DNA of 64,000 nucleotides from Nitrospira sp. CR1.2 (GCA_014055495.1 WIAG01000002.1:85472-149471), one strand, 5' to 3'; positions 44,696 to 54,179 are shown, counted from the stretch's first letter. Notes: generated by a model not told the origin, from the sequence alone. Translations and numbers: made by a program.

Positions 44696-46923
44696 ACGCC
44701 CTCCCTCCCACCGGCCGCCAACCACCGACCGTATATCCAATCCGGAATGATATAGCGCCGCTTGTTCAACACGAGTCCCAGCAAATGCCCTCCGGCCGCC
44801 TCAATCGCAGAGACCGTTCTTGCTGCGGCCACCGACACCGTCCGCTCCGCTTCGATCACCAGAATCGTCCCGTCGATGCCGGCAATGGCCACCCGCATTT
44901 CAGGGAAAGACGTCAAAGCAGGTCCGTCGCTGACGATCACATCATAACGATCGCGCATCGTCTTCGCGGCTTCCGCCAGATGTTCGGCACGTTCCAAGGC
45001 CGTGCCCTCCTTCTGTCGGATCAGCAGACGATCGAGATGCGGCCAATCTGTCGGCTCTGGAGACTCCTGCAACAATCGACCGGAGTCCGGGCTGCGTTTC
45101 ACAGCCGCGACCGCTTCACTCCCGGCCGATTTCTCCGGACCGTCCGCCTCGAAGGTGATGAGCAACATGCGAAACTTTTGATCGGCCAGCACTCGAGCCA
45201 GGGCATCGGCCAGATAAGAACGGCCCTCGCCTCGCAGCGCGCTGGTCACAAGAATCGTGCGCAACCCACGCTCATGGTACGCACGGATGACGTGCTGTGC
45301 CGCATGCCGCAACTCAAGCTCACAACTGTCGGCATCGGAAGTGTCGGAACGGACAATCGGCAAGGCGGCCAGCACGGGTTTCCCCAACGTATCTTCGACC
45401 TCCTCCCGGGTCACAAACGTCCGCCGCAGATATTCAGAGGCATAGGCTGAGCCGAATCCCCCGACCACGCCGATCAAGAGTCCGATCAAGATGTTGAGAA
45501 ACTTACGGGGCCGAACGGGTTTTTGAGGAGCTGTGGCGTGTTCGATCGCGTTGACGTTCGAGATGCCTTTCCGGTCCAGCACTTCGTTGATCCGCGATTC
45601 TTCTTCCTTCTTCAGGTAGATGTCGAAGGCCTCTTGCTTGACCTTGACCTCGCGCATCAATCCCTGCAATTCCATCTCCCGCTGATCCAGGATGTTCAGC
45701 GAATCTCGATAGGACTTGAATTGCTTGGTCAGTTCCGACAATCGTGGACGCAAACTTTCTCTGCGTCCCTCTTCCATCACCAGGGTGCGCTTCAATTCCT
45801 GATACGTCTGGTTCACACCGGAGGTGGCGGCACCGGTGACCTTCGCGCTCTCCGCTTGCAGACGCCCGCGCACTGCGGCGATTTCGCGTACCAGCTCCGC
45901 CGCAGCCGGACTATCCGGCACATACTGCGCGTACTCCAATTCCATTTGCATCAACCGGTTCTTCAGTTGATCCAACATCGGATTCCGTTCCGAGACATTC
46001 GTCAGCGGAATGGCTTCCTGTTGCCCCGCCAGCCGTTCCTTCAACTTGCTGATGCGCACTTCGGTTTCGGCCACCTGCACCTGACTTTCGCGGAGCGCGG
46101 CCTCGGTGTGCGTCACCTGCTGCAGCAGATGCCGCTTCTGATCTTCAATGGACACGATGTTCCATTTATCTTTGAACGCCTGAAGTCGGAGTTCGGCCTG
46201 CTGCAACTCTCCGCGCATCTGCTTCGTTTGCTCATCGAAGAACTCGCGTGCACCTTTTCCCTTGCGGATCGACAATTGATGGTCCATATAAATCCCGACT
46301 AATGCGTTGAGCGCATCCGCGGAAAAATTTGGATCGGGGGAATCCAAGCTGGCCACAAACACGTGCGTCTGCCGGACGCCTTCCACATTCAAATGAGAGC
46401 GGATCTGTTGCACGGCTCGATAGTGCAAATTTTCCGGTTTTGGCACATATCCGATGGTCGTCAAGAACTGGGCGACCGGCGGCAGTTCGGCCAATTGCTT
46501 GAAGGCGGATTTCGGCAGATCCGCAAGCCAGTCCCATCGACCGCGCATTGATGCCAGCACGCGCTCATTGCCGAAGTAGTCGACCAGCTTGTCCAGCAGG
46601 ATCGGACTGGTAAAAATTTGCACTTCGGTGGCCACATCGTCTTTTTGCGTGATGTCCGAAGGGGTAAACACCTGACCGGTCAAAGGCGTGCTCATACTGA
46701 ACGGTGTTCGCGCGTTCTGCATAAGCAACCGGACCTCTGCGCTATAGATGTTCGTCATCAGAAACGAGCCGGGGCCGGCCACGAGGGTGGCCACACCAAT
46801 AATCGTCAGCAACAACCGCTTCTGGCGAAATACGGTAATCAAATGCTCTCTTAGGCCAAACGCGGATCGACTCGGAGCGGCGGTTTTCGCTTCAGGAAGC
46901 CCAGTCGTGTACGACACGTTCAT
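44692..46923 (-). CDS. polysaccharide co-polymerase, Wzz/Wzc-like
   Basis: Protein of 743 aa that sets chain length. A first helix near residue 45 (LLTIIGVATLVAGPGSFLM), a long periplasmic coiled-coil region of about 370 residues, a second helix with PQKPVRPRKFLNILIGLLIG, and a cytoplasmic BY-kinase-like domain. In that domain the P-loop reads ALRGEGRSYLADALA: Lys of GEGKS is Arg. Walker A' is LITFEAD and Walker B VIVSDGPAL. The C-terminus lacks a clear tyrosine cluster. The kinase may therefore be inactive. TGATG junction with the upstream gene; ATG 46923 has an AAAGGAG site. Confidence 0.9.
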   Translation of the reverse strand: MNVSYTTGLPEAKTAAPSRSAFGLREHLITVFRQKRLLLTIIGVATLVAGPGSFLMTNIYSAEVRLLMQNARTPFSMSTPLTGQVFTPSDITQKDDVATEVQIFTSPILLDKLVDYFGNERVLASMRGRWDWLADLPKSAFKQLAELPPVAQFLTTIGYVPKPENLHYRAVQQIRSHLNVEGVRQTHVFVASLDSPDPNFSADALNALVGIYMDHQLSIRKGKGAREFFDEQTKQMRGELQQAELRLQAFKDKWNIVSIEDQKRHLLQQVTHTEAALRESQVQVAETEVRISKLKERLAGQQEAIPLTNVSERNPMLDQLKNRLMQMELEYAQYVPDSPAAAELVREIAAVRGRLQAESAKVTGAATSGVNQTYQELKRTLVMEEGRRESLRPRLSELTKQFKSYRDSLNILDQREMELQGLMREVKVKQEAFDIYLKKEEESRINEVLDRKGISNVNAIEHATAPQKPVRPRKFLNILIGLLIGVVGGFGSAYASEYLRRTFVTREEVEDTLGKPVLAALPIVRSDTSDADSCELELRHAAQHVIRAYHERGLRTILVTSALRGEGRSYLADALARVLADQKFRMLLITFEADGPEKSAGSEAVAAVKRSPDSGRLLQESPEPTDWPHLDRLLIRQKEGTALERAEHLAEAAKTMRDRYDVIVSDGPALTSFPEMRVAIAGIDGTILVIEAERTVSVAAARTVSAIEAAGGHLLGLVLNKRRYIIPDWIYGRWLAAGGREGV

Positions 46924-48656
46924 CACACTCCTTTCAACAACACGCAAGCGGTCCGAATCAGGATGTACAGATCGAGTACCAGCGAGCGCCGACGAACGTA
47001 CTCGAGGTCGTATCGGATCCACTCAGAAAAGCGATTGCGATTACGCGCCTTCACCTGCCAGAGTCCGGTCAAGCCGGGGCGGACCGTGAGCCGTGCATCA
47101 CGCCACGTCGGACAGAACTTCATCTCGTCGTAGGCCAACGGGCGTGGCCCTACCAGGCTCATTTCTCCTCGCAGCACATTCACGAGTTGCGGCAGTTCAT
47201 CGAGACTGGTTTTGCGGAGGAACTTGCCGACCCGTGTAATTCGCGGATCTTCTTCCAACTTGAACATCGGTCCGTCGACACTATTTTTCGCTTTCAGGTC
47301 CTTTTGTCGCTGTTCCGCATCCGGCACCATTGTTCTGAATTTGTGCATCCAGAATTCCCGCCCGTCCTTTCCGCAACGCTTCTGCGAAAAAAATACCGGG
47401 CCGCGAGAGTCGATCTTGACCGCGGCGGCAATCAGCAACAGGAGAGGACCGACCAAGATGAGTCCGGCTGCGGCACCGATCCTGTCGACGACGGATTTCA
47501 GCACCGCATAGACCGAGCGCACCCGCTTCCCCCCGGATCCCGCAGTCGTCGATCGCTGAGTCTGTCGGGGCCGAGGCAACATCTTGATCGAGGAGCCTTG
47601 ATCGATTGCGCTGCGGGATCCGCGCTTCTCCGGATCTGCGGTGGTCCAGTACGTGCTTCGAAGTCGCATGCCTTCAGGCACCGTTTCGTCTCCACCGACC
47701 ACCGAGTACTCCACCCTGGCATTTCCCCGAACCCTCGTGCCAGAGCGCAACACGCTTTCCCGCACCAAGCTCCCCTTTTCCAAGTGCGAGGTCGGCCCGA
47801 TGACTGCCGGTCCGATCAAATGAACATAGTCTTCCACAATACAATTCGGCCCGATCACCAGCGGGCCCAGCAAGAAAGAGTGGGGAGAAATGTCCGCGTT
47901 TTCGCCGATGACGATCTCGTCGAAGCCACTCTGGCGACCATCGCCGTGATCAGCGCTTTGTAAATCTTTCAAGAGGATTTCGCGGTTCAACCAGAGGAAA
48001 TCCTCCGGCCCATGAATGGCGTGCACCCCGCCATCGACTTCATAGGCACGAATGACGCCGCCTCGGCTCCTGACGAGCGGCACAAGCTGCTCGTTCACAT
48101 CAAAATATTCATCGCGCGGAATCTGTGAGAGCACGTCACGATCAAACACGTACAGTCCGCAAGGAGCGAGCTGGCTGCGGCGGTTCCTTGACCAGTGCAA
48201 AATATTCACCCTGGACACGAGCCCGGCAGGATCGATCTCTAGGCTTTCCAATGCCTCACTCGTTCCTGCTCGGCGCTGAGCGACCAAGGTGATGCTGGCG
48301 TGATACTGACGGTGAAGGCTGAAGGCCGCCGTCAAATCTACATCCTGCACATAGACATTGGCATGGACTCCCAGGAAAGCCCGCGTATCCAGAAAATCCT
48401 TCACGACCTCCATGCTGCCGGCGGTGCCTCGGTAGACGCTCTCCGTCTTCCACAGTATTTCCATGTGCTGGATTTGACCGGCCCGACACACCAACTCACG
48501 TATGTGTGGGTCCTGTTCACAGGAGACGATCGCCACTTCGCGGATGCCATGCTTCCTCAACATCGACAGCAGATGATTGATCAGCAATTCGTTTCCCACT
48601 GGAAACGTCAGCATCGTCCCGGCCCACGGAGCACCGTCCATGATCACAGCTTTCAT
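46923..48656 (-). CDS. nucleotidyltransferase-like / phosphoglycosyltransferase fusion
   Basis: Protein of 577 aa with two parts. Residues 1 to about 330 resemble a sugar-phosphate nucleotidyltransferase with a left-handed beta-helix tail (FLLGPLVIGPNCIVEDYVHL, then HLEKGSLVRESVLRSGTRVR). Its glycine loop is MDGAPWAGTMLTFP, not GGxGTRLxP, so it may be inactive. From about 380 the WcaJ/WbaP-type sugar transferase follows: a membrane helix, DSRGPVFFSQKRCGKDGREF, HKFRTM, KTSLDELPQLVNVLRGEMSL and GPRPLAYDE. This half puts the first sugar phosphate on undecaprenyl phosphate. First gene of the locus; ATG 48656 chosen at family start. Confidence 0.85.
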   Translation of the reverse strand: MKAVIMDGAPWAGTMLTFPVGNELLINHLLSMLRKHGIREVAIVSCEQDPHIRELVCRAGQIQHMEILWKTESVYRGTAGSMEVVKDFLDTRAFLGVHANVYVQDVDLTAAFSLHRQYHASITLVAQRRAGTSEALESLEIDPAGLVSRVNILHWSRNRRSQLAPCGLYVFDRDVLSQIPRDEYFDVNEQLVPLVRSRGGVIRAYEVDGGVHAIHGPEDFLWLNREILLKDLQSADHGDGRQSGFDEIVIGENADISPHSFLLGPLVIGPNCIVEDYVHLIGPAVIGPTSHLEKGSLVRESVLRSGTRVRGNARVEYSVVGGDETVPEGMRLRSTYWTTADPEKRGSRSAIDQGSSIKMLPRPRQTQRSTTAGSGGKRVRSVYAVLKSVVDRIGAAAGLILVGPLLLLIAAAVKIDSRGPVFFSQKRCGKDGREFWMHKFRTMVPDAEQRQKDLKAKNSVDGPMFKLEEDPRITRVGKFLRKTSLDELPQLVNVLRGEMSLVGPRPLAYDEMKFCPTWRDARLTVRPGLTGLWQVKARNRNRFSEWIRYDLEYVRRRSLVLDLYILIRTACVLLKGV

Positions 48657-48815
48657 GTCGTGGACCCCATGCTCGAAAAACCATGGACGACACGACAAAG
48701 CTGACCGACCCGCCGAACAGAACGCGTGCGCCTCGGACGTTGCCCTCTTCCAGACAATTCCGTCTGCTCTTCTCTCATGCGCGGCTGCCCCATATAGCCC
48801 ACGTGGTCCAACACC

Positions 48816-49091
48816 TCAGCATTCATTTTTCCTGTCGTTGATCAAAGCCGATCGAAGAATGGTGTAATCCAGCGAAAGTTCCGCGACACGATGTCGAAGG
48901 CGTCGATTCTCCAGTTGCAAAGAGCGCAAGTGGAGAGTTGGATCCGTCTCCCGGACGCCTAACCTGCCCCGCCAACGATAAAACGTGCTCACAGAAATGT
49001 CGTATTTCTTGCACACGCGTTCGATCGCGCCCATGGAGCGTCCTTCGGATAAAATTTGTTGTTTCTGCTGGTCAGTATATCGAGAGCGCAT
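48816..49091 (-). CDS. orphan IS3-type OrfA-like HTH protein
   Basis: Protein of 91 aa with an HTH (RYTDQQKQQILSEGRSMGAI, then YDISVSTFYRWRGRLG) and a coiled coil (LQLENRRLRHRVAELSLDYT), the layout of IS3/IS911 OrfA. No OrfB with a DDE domain follows; the polysaccharide operon starts 160 bp downstream on the same strand. It is either a remnant of an insertion sequence or a captured DNA-binding protein. It differs from the OrfA at 50006. No flanking inverted repeats noticed. Confidence 0.7.
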   Translation of the reverse strand: MRSRYTDQQKQQILSEGRSMGAIERVCKKYDISVSTFYRWRGRLGVRETDPTLHLRSLQLENRRLRHRVAELSLDYTILRSALINDRKNEC

Positions 49092-49933
49092 CCTTCGACG
49101 ATGTCCGATCGAAATCAATTCCGCTGCCGCTTCTCACCCCGGCTGCTTGAGACCTCCGCCGAACCTTTCCATGCTCGGCCATCACAGCCTGCAGGAGCAC
49201 GACCGCATGCTCAACGCGAAACCATGCAGACACGGCACCCCTGAAAAACCCCATAGATGAACATCCCGCTCACCACATCCCACACTCACCATCGGCCCAA
49301 GCCAACCAAGATTCCGTGGGAAGCCTCTTATACAGTGGTCATCTGGACCCGCACATCGGATATTGGTGCCTATCATCGCTCCGCAGAATCGGATCGTCTC
49401 TCGTACGTTTGTGCTGGTCGCGTGTTGCGCAACGATCATCGTCACGAACCGTTGAGAATGCGTCCATTTATTTTCGGTAAAATCCGGAGATGGTTGAGAG
49501 GCGCCGCACTTCCCGCCCTGGTAGGCACACCAGCGGCTACCCACGTATCTTGAAAAACACGTGAGCCTATCCAGAGCCCTATTTTTTGAGGGCTCACGAT
49601 TCCCACATTGCCGATCATCGTTCCGCGGCAAGATGTTCAAGCTGGCCGGTCGACTTCACCTTCGAGTCCACGATCCAACCGCTTTACCGAACGCACTGTG
49701 ATCGATCCACGCGTCTTGCAGCAGGCTTGTCGTTCGACGTCGCTTCACGAATGAGTTGTTGCGATTCTCTCAGGGGAGTACTGGCATCACCGTGAGGCAG
49801 AGCTGCTGAGGGAGCGTCGTCACCACTCCACCACAGGAAATATCTCAGTCGGTTTAACCTGCAGAGGAAGGGCAACACCGCAACAACCACGACTTTCACA
49901 TCTCCTCACTGAACAGAGAGGGCTCCGGAAATT
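49092..49933. other. gene-poor gap upstream of the IS3 element
   Basis: About 840 bp without a convincing gene. Short open frames exist on both strands but have no family likeness and no good ribosome site. A nested hairpin lies at 49561-49597 (GTGAGCC..GGCTCAC outside, GAGCCCT..AGGGCTC inside, loop with six T). The promoter for the polysaccharide operon may be here or in 48657-48815. Confidence 0.45.
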
Positions 49934-49945
49934 CGGACAGTGTGA

Positions 49946-49961
49946 TAAGTGATAGCCTGGC
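49946..49961 (+). repeat. left inverted repeat of IS3 element
   Basis: TAAGTGATAGCCTGGC; matches the complement of the right copy at 51142-51156 except for one extra A. Confidence 0.7.
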
Positions 49962-50005
49962 TTCACCTGCCCCGCCGTGGGGTGGGCAACGAAAGGAGCG
50001 AGGCG

Positions 50006-50305
50006 ATGAAGAGAACGAGACGGAATCACGGAGCCACCTTCAAGGCACAGGTGGCTTTGGCGGCGGTCAAAGGCGAGAAGACGGTAGCCGAATTAGCAGA
50101 GCAGTTCCAGGTCCATCCTACACAGATCACGGACTGGAAGCAGCAACTGCTGGCCCGAGCCGCGGACGTCTTTGGCGGATCTCCCCCGCCATCTGACATG
50201 CCGGACCTGAAGACGCTCCATGCGAAGATCGGGCAACTGACCCTGGAGAATGATTTTTTAGAAGGCGCGCTCACCAAGGCGGGCTTGCTGAGCGCAAAGC
50301 GATGA
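50006..50305 (+). CDS. IS3-family transposase OrfA
   Basis: DNA-binding subunit of 99 aa. [20 protein letters not shown] and [20 protein letters not shown] form the HTH, and the rest is a leucine-zipper-like coiled coil ([20 protein letters not shown]). ATG 50006 follows an AAAGGAG site. It overlaps orfB by 4 bp (ATGA), so OrfB could be made by reinitiation or, as in many IS3 elements, by frameshifting into a fusion. Looks intact. Confidence 0.92.
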   Translation: MKRTRRNHGATFKAQVALAAVKGEKTVAELAEQFQVHPTQITDWKQQLLARAADVFGGSPPPSDMPDLKTLHAKIGQLTLENDFLEGALTKAGLLSAKR

Positions 50306-51132
50306 TCGATCGAACCCACGCGTTACCGGTGGCGCGGCAGTGCCAGTTGCTGCAGCTGGCCCGGTCGACGGCCTACTATCGGCCGAGGCCGGTCTCCGAG
50401 ACGACGCTGACCCTGATGCGCCGGATCGATGAGCTGCATCTGCAGTATCCGTTCGCCGGCGCGCGGATGCTGCGCGATCTGTTGCGGCAAGAAGGGCATG
50501 CCGTTGGACGGCGGCCGGTGGCCACCCTGATGCGGCAGATGGGCATCATCGCGATCTATCGGATGCCCCGCACCAGCCAGCGCCATCCGGCCCATCGAAC
50601 CTACCCCTATCTGCTGCGCCAGCTGACGATTACCCGGCCGAATCACGTCTGGGCGTCTGATATTACGTATATTCCGATGAAACGCGGCTTCGTCTATCTG
50701 TGCGCGATCCTCGACTGGGCGACTCGCCGGGTGTTAGCGTGGCAGCTGTCCAACACGTTGACGACCGACTTCTGCCTCGACGCGGTGCGGGAGGCCATCA
50801 CGCAGTATGGTCCCCCAGAGATCTTCAATACGGATCAAGGCTGTCAGTTCACTAGCCAGGAGTTCACCGGGCTTCTGCAGACTCATGGCATTCAGATCAG
50901 CATGGATGGAACCGGGCGGTGGCGGGACAATGTCTTTGTCGAGCGGTTGTGGCGGAGTCTCAAATATGAGGAGGTCTATCTCCATGCCTCTGAGACTATC
51001 CGCGACGCTCAGGACGGGGTGGCTCGCTACGTGACCTTCTATAATCAGATCAGGCCGCATCGCGCGCTGGACGGACGCACGCCTGATCGCGTGTACTGGG
51101 AGAATCTACCTGCACGGCCCACTGCCGCGTAG
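50302..51132 (+). CDS. IS3-family transposase OrfB
   Basis: Catalytic subunit of 276 aa. HTH_21 region ([20 protein letters not shown]), then the rve/DDE core: first Asp in [14 protein letters not shown], second in [15 protein letters not shown], Glu in [20 protein letters not shown], and the C-terminal [20 protein letters not shown]. All three catalytic residues are present, so it is probably active. Length is usual for IS3 OrfB. Confidence 0.95.
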   Translation: MIDRTHALPVARQCQLLQLARSTAYYRPRPVSETTLTLMRRIDELHLQYPFAGARMLRDLLRQEGHAVGRRPVATLMRQMGIIAIYRMPRTSQRHPAHRTYPYLLRQLTITRPNHVWASDITYIPMKRGFVYLCAILDWATRRVLAWQLSNTLTTDFCLDAVREAITQYGPPEIFNTDQGCQFTSQEFTGLLQTHGIQISMDGTGRWRDNVFVERLWRSLKYEEVYLHASETIRDAQDGVARYVTFYNQIRPHRALDGRTPDRVYWENLPARPTAA

Positions 51133-51141
51133 GCATCAACG

Positions 51142-51156
51142 GCCAGGCATCACTTA
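51142..51156 (-). repeat. right inverted repeat of IS3 element
   Basis: Reading on the minus strand, TAAGTGATGCCTGGC; pairs with the left copy at 49946-49961. Confidence 0.7.
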
Positions 51157-51177
51157 TGAACGGAAAGATTCTGTCCA

Positions 51178-51756
51178 AACAAGCGGAGCCACCTCAGAAC
51201 AATCTGGGTGCGCCAACAGTTCTCCGCAGACGGATCAGGGCCCTGCGACATGGATTCCCATGGGGCGAATATCCCCATTGACGTCGATGAATGGACAACG
51301 CCCTCAAACTCAACGTCGGGATTCCAGCAGGCTCCCATCGGATAGATGGGCACCGCCCACCGCGGCAGCTGCGGCAGGTAGGGGGACATAAATACTTGCA
51401 TTGGCAATTTAGCGACCCAACGCGGGGGGCATCCCCGGTATCGTCATGACAAACCGGCTACGGCACTAGGCCTGATCCTCGTATTTCAACGTGCGTACAT
51501 TATTGTGCAGAGGAGGACTTTCGGCACGAATACGCGGCAATCCCGGCAAACCGAATACAGGCAAGGCTTTCGGTCGATTGCCTGCTGAATAATACCGATT
51601 GCCTGGAGCTCGACCGGTATGCGAATATGCGCCGTCGAAGGTGTCTGGAATCACCTATTCAACTTAGCGTCTACTGCGTAATATTTTTTCGATTACGTAG
51701 TTTGGTTACCAGTTAATTCGACGGTCTTTACAGGGCAGGTGTCGTCAGGAGGGGTG
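51178..51756. other. gap between IS3 element and response regulator
   Basis: About 580 bp with no supported gene. Low-quality frames on both strands only. The AT-rich stretch near 51670-51720 just before the regulator gene is the likely promoter region. Confidence 0.45.
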
Positions 51757-52467
51757 ATGAGGGAAACCGACGCAGACAGAACCCAAACGGTGGTGGCAAT
51801 CATCAGCAGCAACTATCTGCTGAGGCTGGGCTTACAGCGGATCGTCGAGGGAGAACCATGGATCAAGCTGATCGGGCAAGCAGCGCATGGAGCGAACCTG
51901 GATGAGGTGCTGGCGAACGATCACCCGACTATCGCGATTCTTGACGCGGAGAATGATCAGGCCATTCCGGACCTTATCCGCAACATCAAGCAGGCCGTTC
52001 CAGCCATTAAAATTATTCTTCTATTGAGCGGATTCGACGACGTGGAGCGCACTCGTCAAGCATTCGCGTCCGGGGTAGATGGTATTGTGCTCAAGGTACA
52101 ACCCTCCGCCGTGCTCATCGCCATGATCGTCCATCTGACCAAGGCGCCCAAGGAAGCCCCTTTGAGCTTGACAAGACTAGACGGCCGTTCGAACCTGAAG
52201 AGCCAGACGGAGTTCCCCACTCTTGTTCCTCTCGCGCCTACCCAATCTAAACGCCTTGATGGACTGACGGAGCGCGAACAGGAAGTCGTCCGATTGGTCA
52301 GTGAAGGATTGTCGAACAAGGATATTGCCGATCGTCTCTGCATTTCCAGCATTACCGTCAGGCATCACCTCACCAGCATTTTCGACAAGCTGGGAGTCTC
52401 GAATCGTCAAAAATTACTCATCCGTGCTCACCAGAACGGACTCACCCGCCCGCCCGCACTGGCATAA
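51757..52467 (+). CDS. NarL/FixJ-type response regulator
   Basis: Transcription regulator of 236 aa. The receiver domain has the phospho-acceptor Asp in TIAILDAENDQ and the Lys in GIVLKVQPSAV, but the usual acidic pair near the N-terminus is replaced by ISSN, so magnesium binding may be weak. The LuxR-type HTH reads LTEREQEVVRLVSEGLSNKD and ISSITVRHHLTSIFDKLGVS. ATG 51757 follows AGGAGGGG. No sensor kinase lies beside it, so it is an orphan; targets unknown. Confidence 0.9.
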   Translation: MRETDADRTQTVVAIISSNYLLRLGLQRIVEGEPWIKLIGQAAHGANLDEVLANDHPTIAILDAENDQAIPDLIRNIKQAVPAIKIILLLSGFDDVERTRQAFASGVDGIVLKVQPSAVLIAMIVHLTKAPKEAPLSLTRLDGRSNLKSQTEFPTLVPLAPTQSKRLDGLTEREQEVVRLVSEGLSNKDIADRLCISSITVRHHLTSIFDKLGVSNRQKLLIRAHQNGLTRPPALA

Positions 52468-52769
52468 GGCACGCCTTGGGCTGGCTCCAGGCGAAAGGGC
52501 GTTCGCCTGGAGCCACGACAGATCCGCACATTTCCCCAGTCGAGATAGGCCTCTGATCCTGTGTCGTAACAGAACTCCCCAGCTGGTTTTCCCCCATTGC
52601 ATTCCGACTCGAAGATGACTGATAAGGTGACCGTTCACGCTTCTGGCCGATCTGTTCCAGCGAGCGCCGGCTTTCCGGTCAAGCGGCGACGAATTTTTCC
52701 GTAGAACAAAACGAGGATGCAGGGGCGAGTTGGAAATTGGATGACTGCGGAGTGTCGAGGGGGGATGTG
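52468..52769. other. gap after response regulator
   Basis: About 300 bp with no supported gene or RNA. Confidence 0.45.
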
Positions 52770-52795
52770 TTGGAGCGGGCGATGGGATTTGAACC
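52770..52795. repeat. 26-bp copy of tRNA-Gly 3' end
   Basis: Exact repeat of 52941-52966, that is the CCA end, acceptor strand and T-loop side of the tRNA-Gly gene, 171 bp away in the same orientation. Past this point the sequences diverge. Such copies are left by elements that integrate at tRNA 3' ends, so this is a likely att-site scar. Confidence 0.75.
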
Positions 52796-52941
52796 ACACT
52801 CCGTCGCCGGGTCGGCCCTGAAACTTGCCTCCCGGCTCCCACTGAGGGGGCCAGCCCCCTCGTGTCTCCCCACGAAGGGAGCGTACTCCCTTCGAAACCC
52901 TCTGTCGTGGATTCAAATCTGCTGAATGTGGATTGGCTTTT

Positions 52942-53016
52942 TGGAGCGGGCGATGGGATTTGAACCCACGACAACTTGCTTGGGAAGCAAGGACTCTACC
53001 ACTGAGCTACGCCCGC
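52942..53016 (-). tRNA. tRNA-Gly (anticodon CCC)
   Basis: Reads on the minus strand from GCGGGCGTAGCTCAGTGGTA to CGCCCGCTCCA. Full cloverleaf: 7-bp acceptor stem, anticodon stem CTTGC/GCAAG around TTCCCAA (anticodon CCC), and T-arm with GGTTCAAATCC. CCA is encoded. It lies 29 bp from the integrase gene, on the integrase-proximal side of its 5' end. Confidence 0.97.
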
Positions 53017-53045
53017 CCCGCGAGGTTTTTCAAGATATTACATGA

Positions 53046-54179
53046 TTACGCTTCGTGGTGCAACTTCTCATGTGTCATTACGATGTCATCGCTAGACGAC
53101 TGATCGGCTTGGTAGATCACTAGCTTATCGACAGCTCGTTGGAGATCCGCCGGAGAAATTTGATTGTATCGTCGATGCATCTTTTCTGACTTGTGGCCTA
53201 TGATTTTCATTGCCGTCATCGTGTCTACACCTGCTCTTCGCAGGGAAGTCGCTGCGGAGTGCCGAAAGTCATGGGCTGTAATCCCACCATTTTTTCGGCC
53301 GTACACAATACCTGCCCTTCTGCATGCAGCCTTGAAAGCGGTCGTAAGTCGGCGCTGAATCGGCCGCCCCTTGTAAAGAAACACTCGTGGGGTATCAAGT
53401 CTCCGCTCCTTTAAACACTGTCGGAACGCCTCGTAAACTTCCGGCGTCATTGGGACGGTTCTCGCCTCTCCATTTTTTGTCTCTCGAAGCGTGAATTCCT
53501 TCCTCTTCATGTCAACGTCTGACCATTCGAGTTTAAGTAGCTCTCCACGTCGCGGCCCTAGATCGTACGCCACGGTCAGAAATCTTGCCAGATGTGGCGC
53601 TGCATGCGCCCGAATAGCCGCCCATTCTTCTGGCGTGACGATCCGATCTCGCTCGTTCTTAGGATCTGGCTTCGGAACTGAAGCTGAAACATTGCGCGAG
53701 ATCAAATTGAATTGATCGGACATTGCAAGATTCAGCATGCGGGTCAACGTCATATGATCGTGATTGATGGTTTGAACGGATACGCCCTGCCCGGCTCTCC
53801 AGGCTCTGTACTTCCTGACATCTTCACATGTGAACGCTGCTAGCGGTTTATCGCGGAAAAACTTCAAAAGGTGGCTGACATGAATGGCCCGAGTGCTAAA
53901 CGATCGTAGCCGCCGCACCTCCTCAAGGTTCAAGTACTGCTGCGCCCATTCACTGAATAGGACTGGCCTAGACTCTTCTGTAAGGATCTTCCCTTGCAGA
54001 AGGTTAATCCGGATGGTTGACTCCATCTCCCTTGCAATAGTTTTATTAAGACATCCGACTTTCCATCGCTTGAGCCTTGCACCGGGTACGCCTGGAGCGA
54101 GCTTGAAGGTCTTCCCGTCATCAGAAACAATGACACTGAATGCGACGTAGTATGAATCTTTTCGCTTCGTCAGTCCCAT
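53046..54179 (-). CDS. tyrosine-type site-specific integrase
   Basis: Recombinase of 377 aa. N-terminal SAM-like DNA-binding domain (FSTRAIHVSHLLKFFRDKPL), then the catalytic domain: first Arg in DLGPRRGELLKLEW, Lys in RETKNGEARTVP, HDFRHSAATSLRRAGVD (HxxR), IGHKSEKMHRRYNQ with the nucleophile Tyr. All key residues are present. It lies next to tRNA-Gly, the probable target site, and upstream of an AlpA-like excisionase candidate. It could serve the filamentous block or an older element. Confidence 0.93.
   Translation of the reverse strand: MGLTKRKDSYYVAFSVIVSDDGKTFKLAPGVPGARLKRWKVGCLNKTIAREMESTIRINLLQGKILTEESRPVLFSEWAQQYLNLEEVRRLRSFSTRAIHVSHLLKFFRDKPLAAFTCEDVRKYRAWRAGQGVSVQTINHDHMTLTRMLNLAMSDQFNLISRNVSASVPKPDPKNERDRIVTPEEWAAIRAHAAPHLARFLTVAYDLGPRRGELLKLEWSDVDMKRKEFTLRETKNGEARTVPMTPEVYEAFRQCLKERRLDTPRVFLYKGRPIQRRLTTAFKAACRRAGIVYGRKNGGITAHDFRHSAATSLRRAGVDTMTAMKIIGHKSEKMHRRYNQISPADLQRAVDKLVIYQADQSSSDDIVMTHEKLHHEA

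Larger units (their letters stand above)
49934..51177 (+). mobile_element. IS3-family insertion sequence
   Basis: Two-gene element of about 1.24 kb. The ends carry inverted repeats: TAAGTGATAGCCTGGC at 49946-49961 and its complement at 51142-51156 with one base missing, and further out GGACAG at 49935 and CTGTCC at 51171. The spacing between the two blocks differs by about 8 bp between ends, so the right end may be altered. No target duplication found. OrfA and OrfB are intact. Confidence 0.82.

Noticed and set aside
46924..47022. 33-codon N-terminal extension of the Wzz/Wzc-like gene
   Set aside because: Lies inside the upstream gene and lacks a ribosome site; ATG 46923 has AAAGGAG.
49182..49640. 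Minus-strand frame of 152 codons upstream of the IS3 element
   Set aside because: No ribosome site, no family likeness, unusual composition.
52796..52940. Second tRNA gene between the two 26-bp repeats
   Set aside because: Only the 3' end matches; no anticodon arm or acceptor 5' strand can be folded.
52414..52974. Minus-strand frame of 186 codons over the tRNA-like repeats
   Set aside because: Repetitive reading of the tRNA 3'-end copies and the end of the response-regulator gene; no protein likeness.
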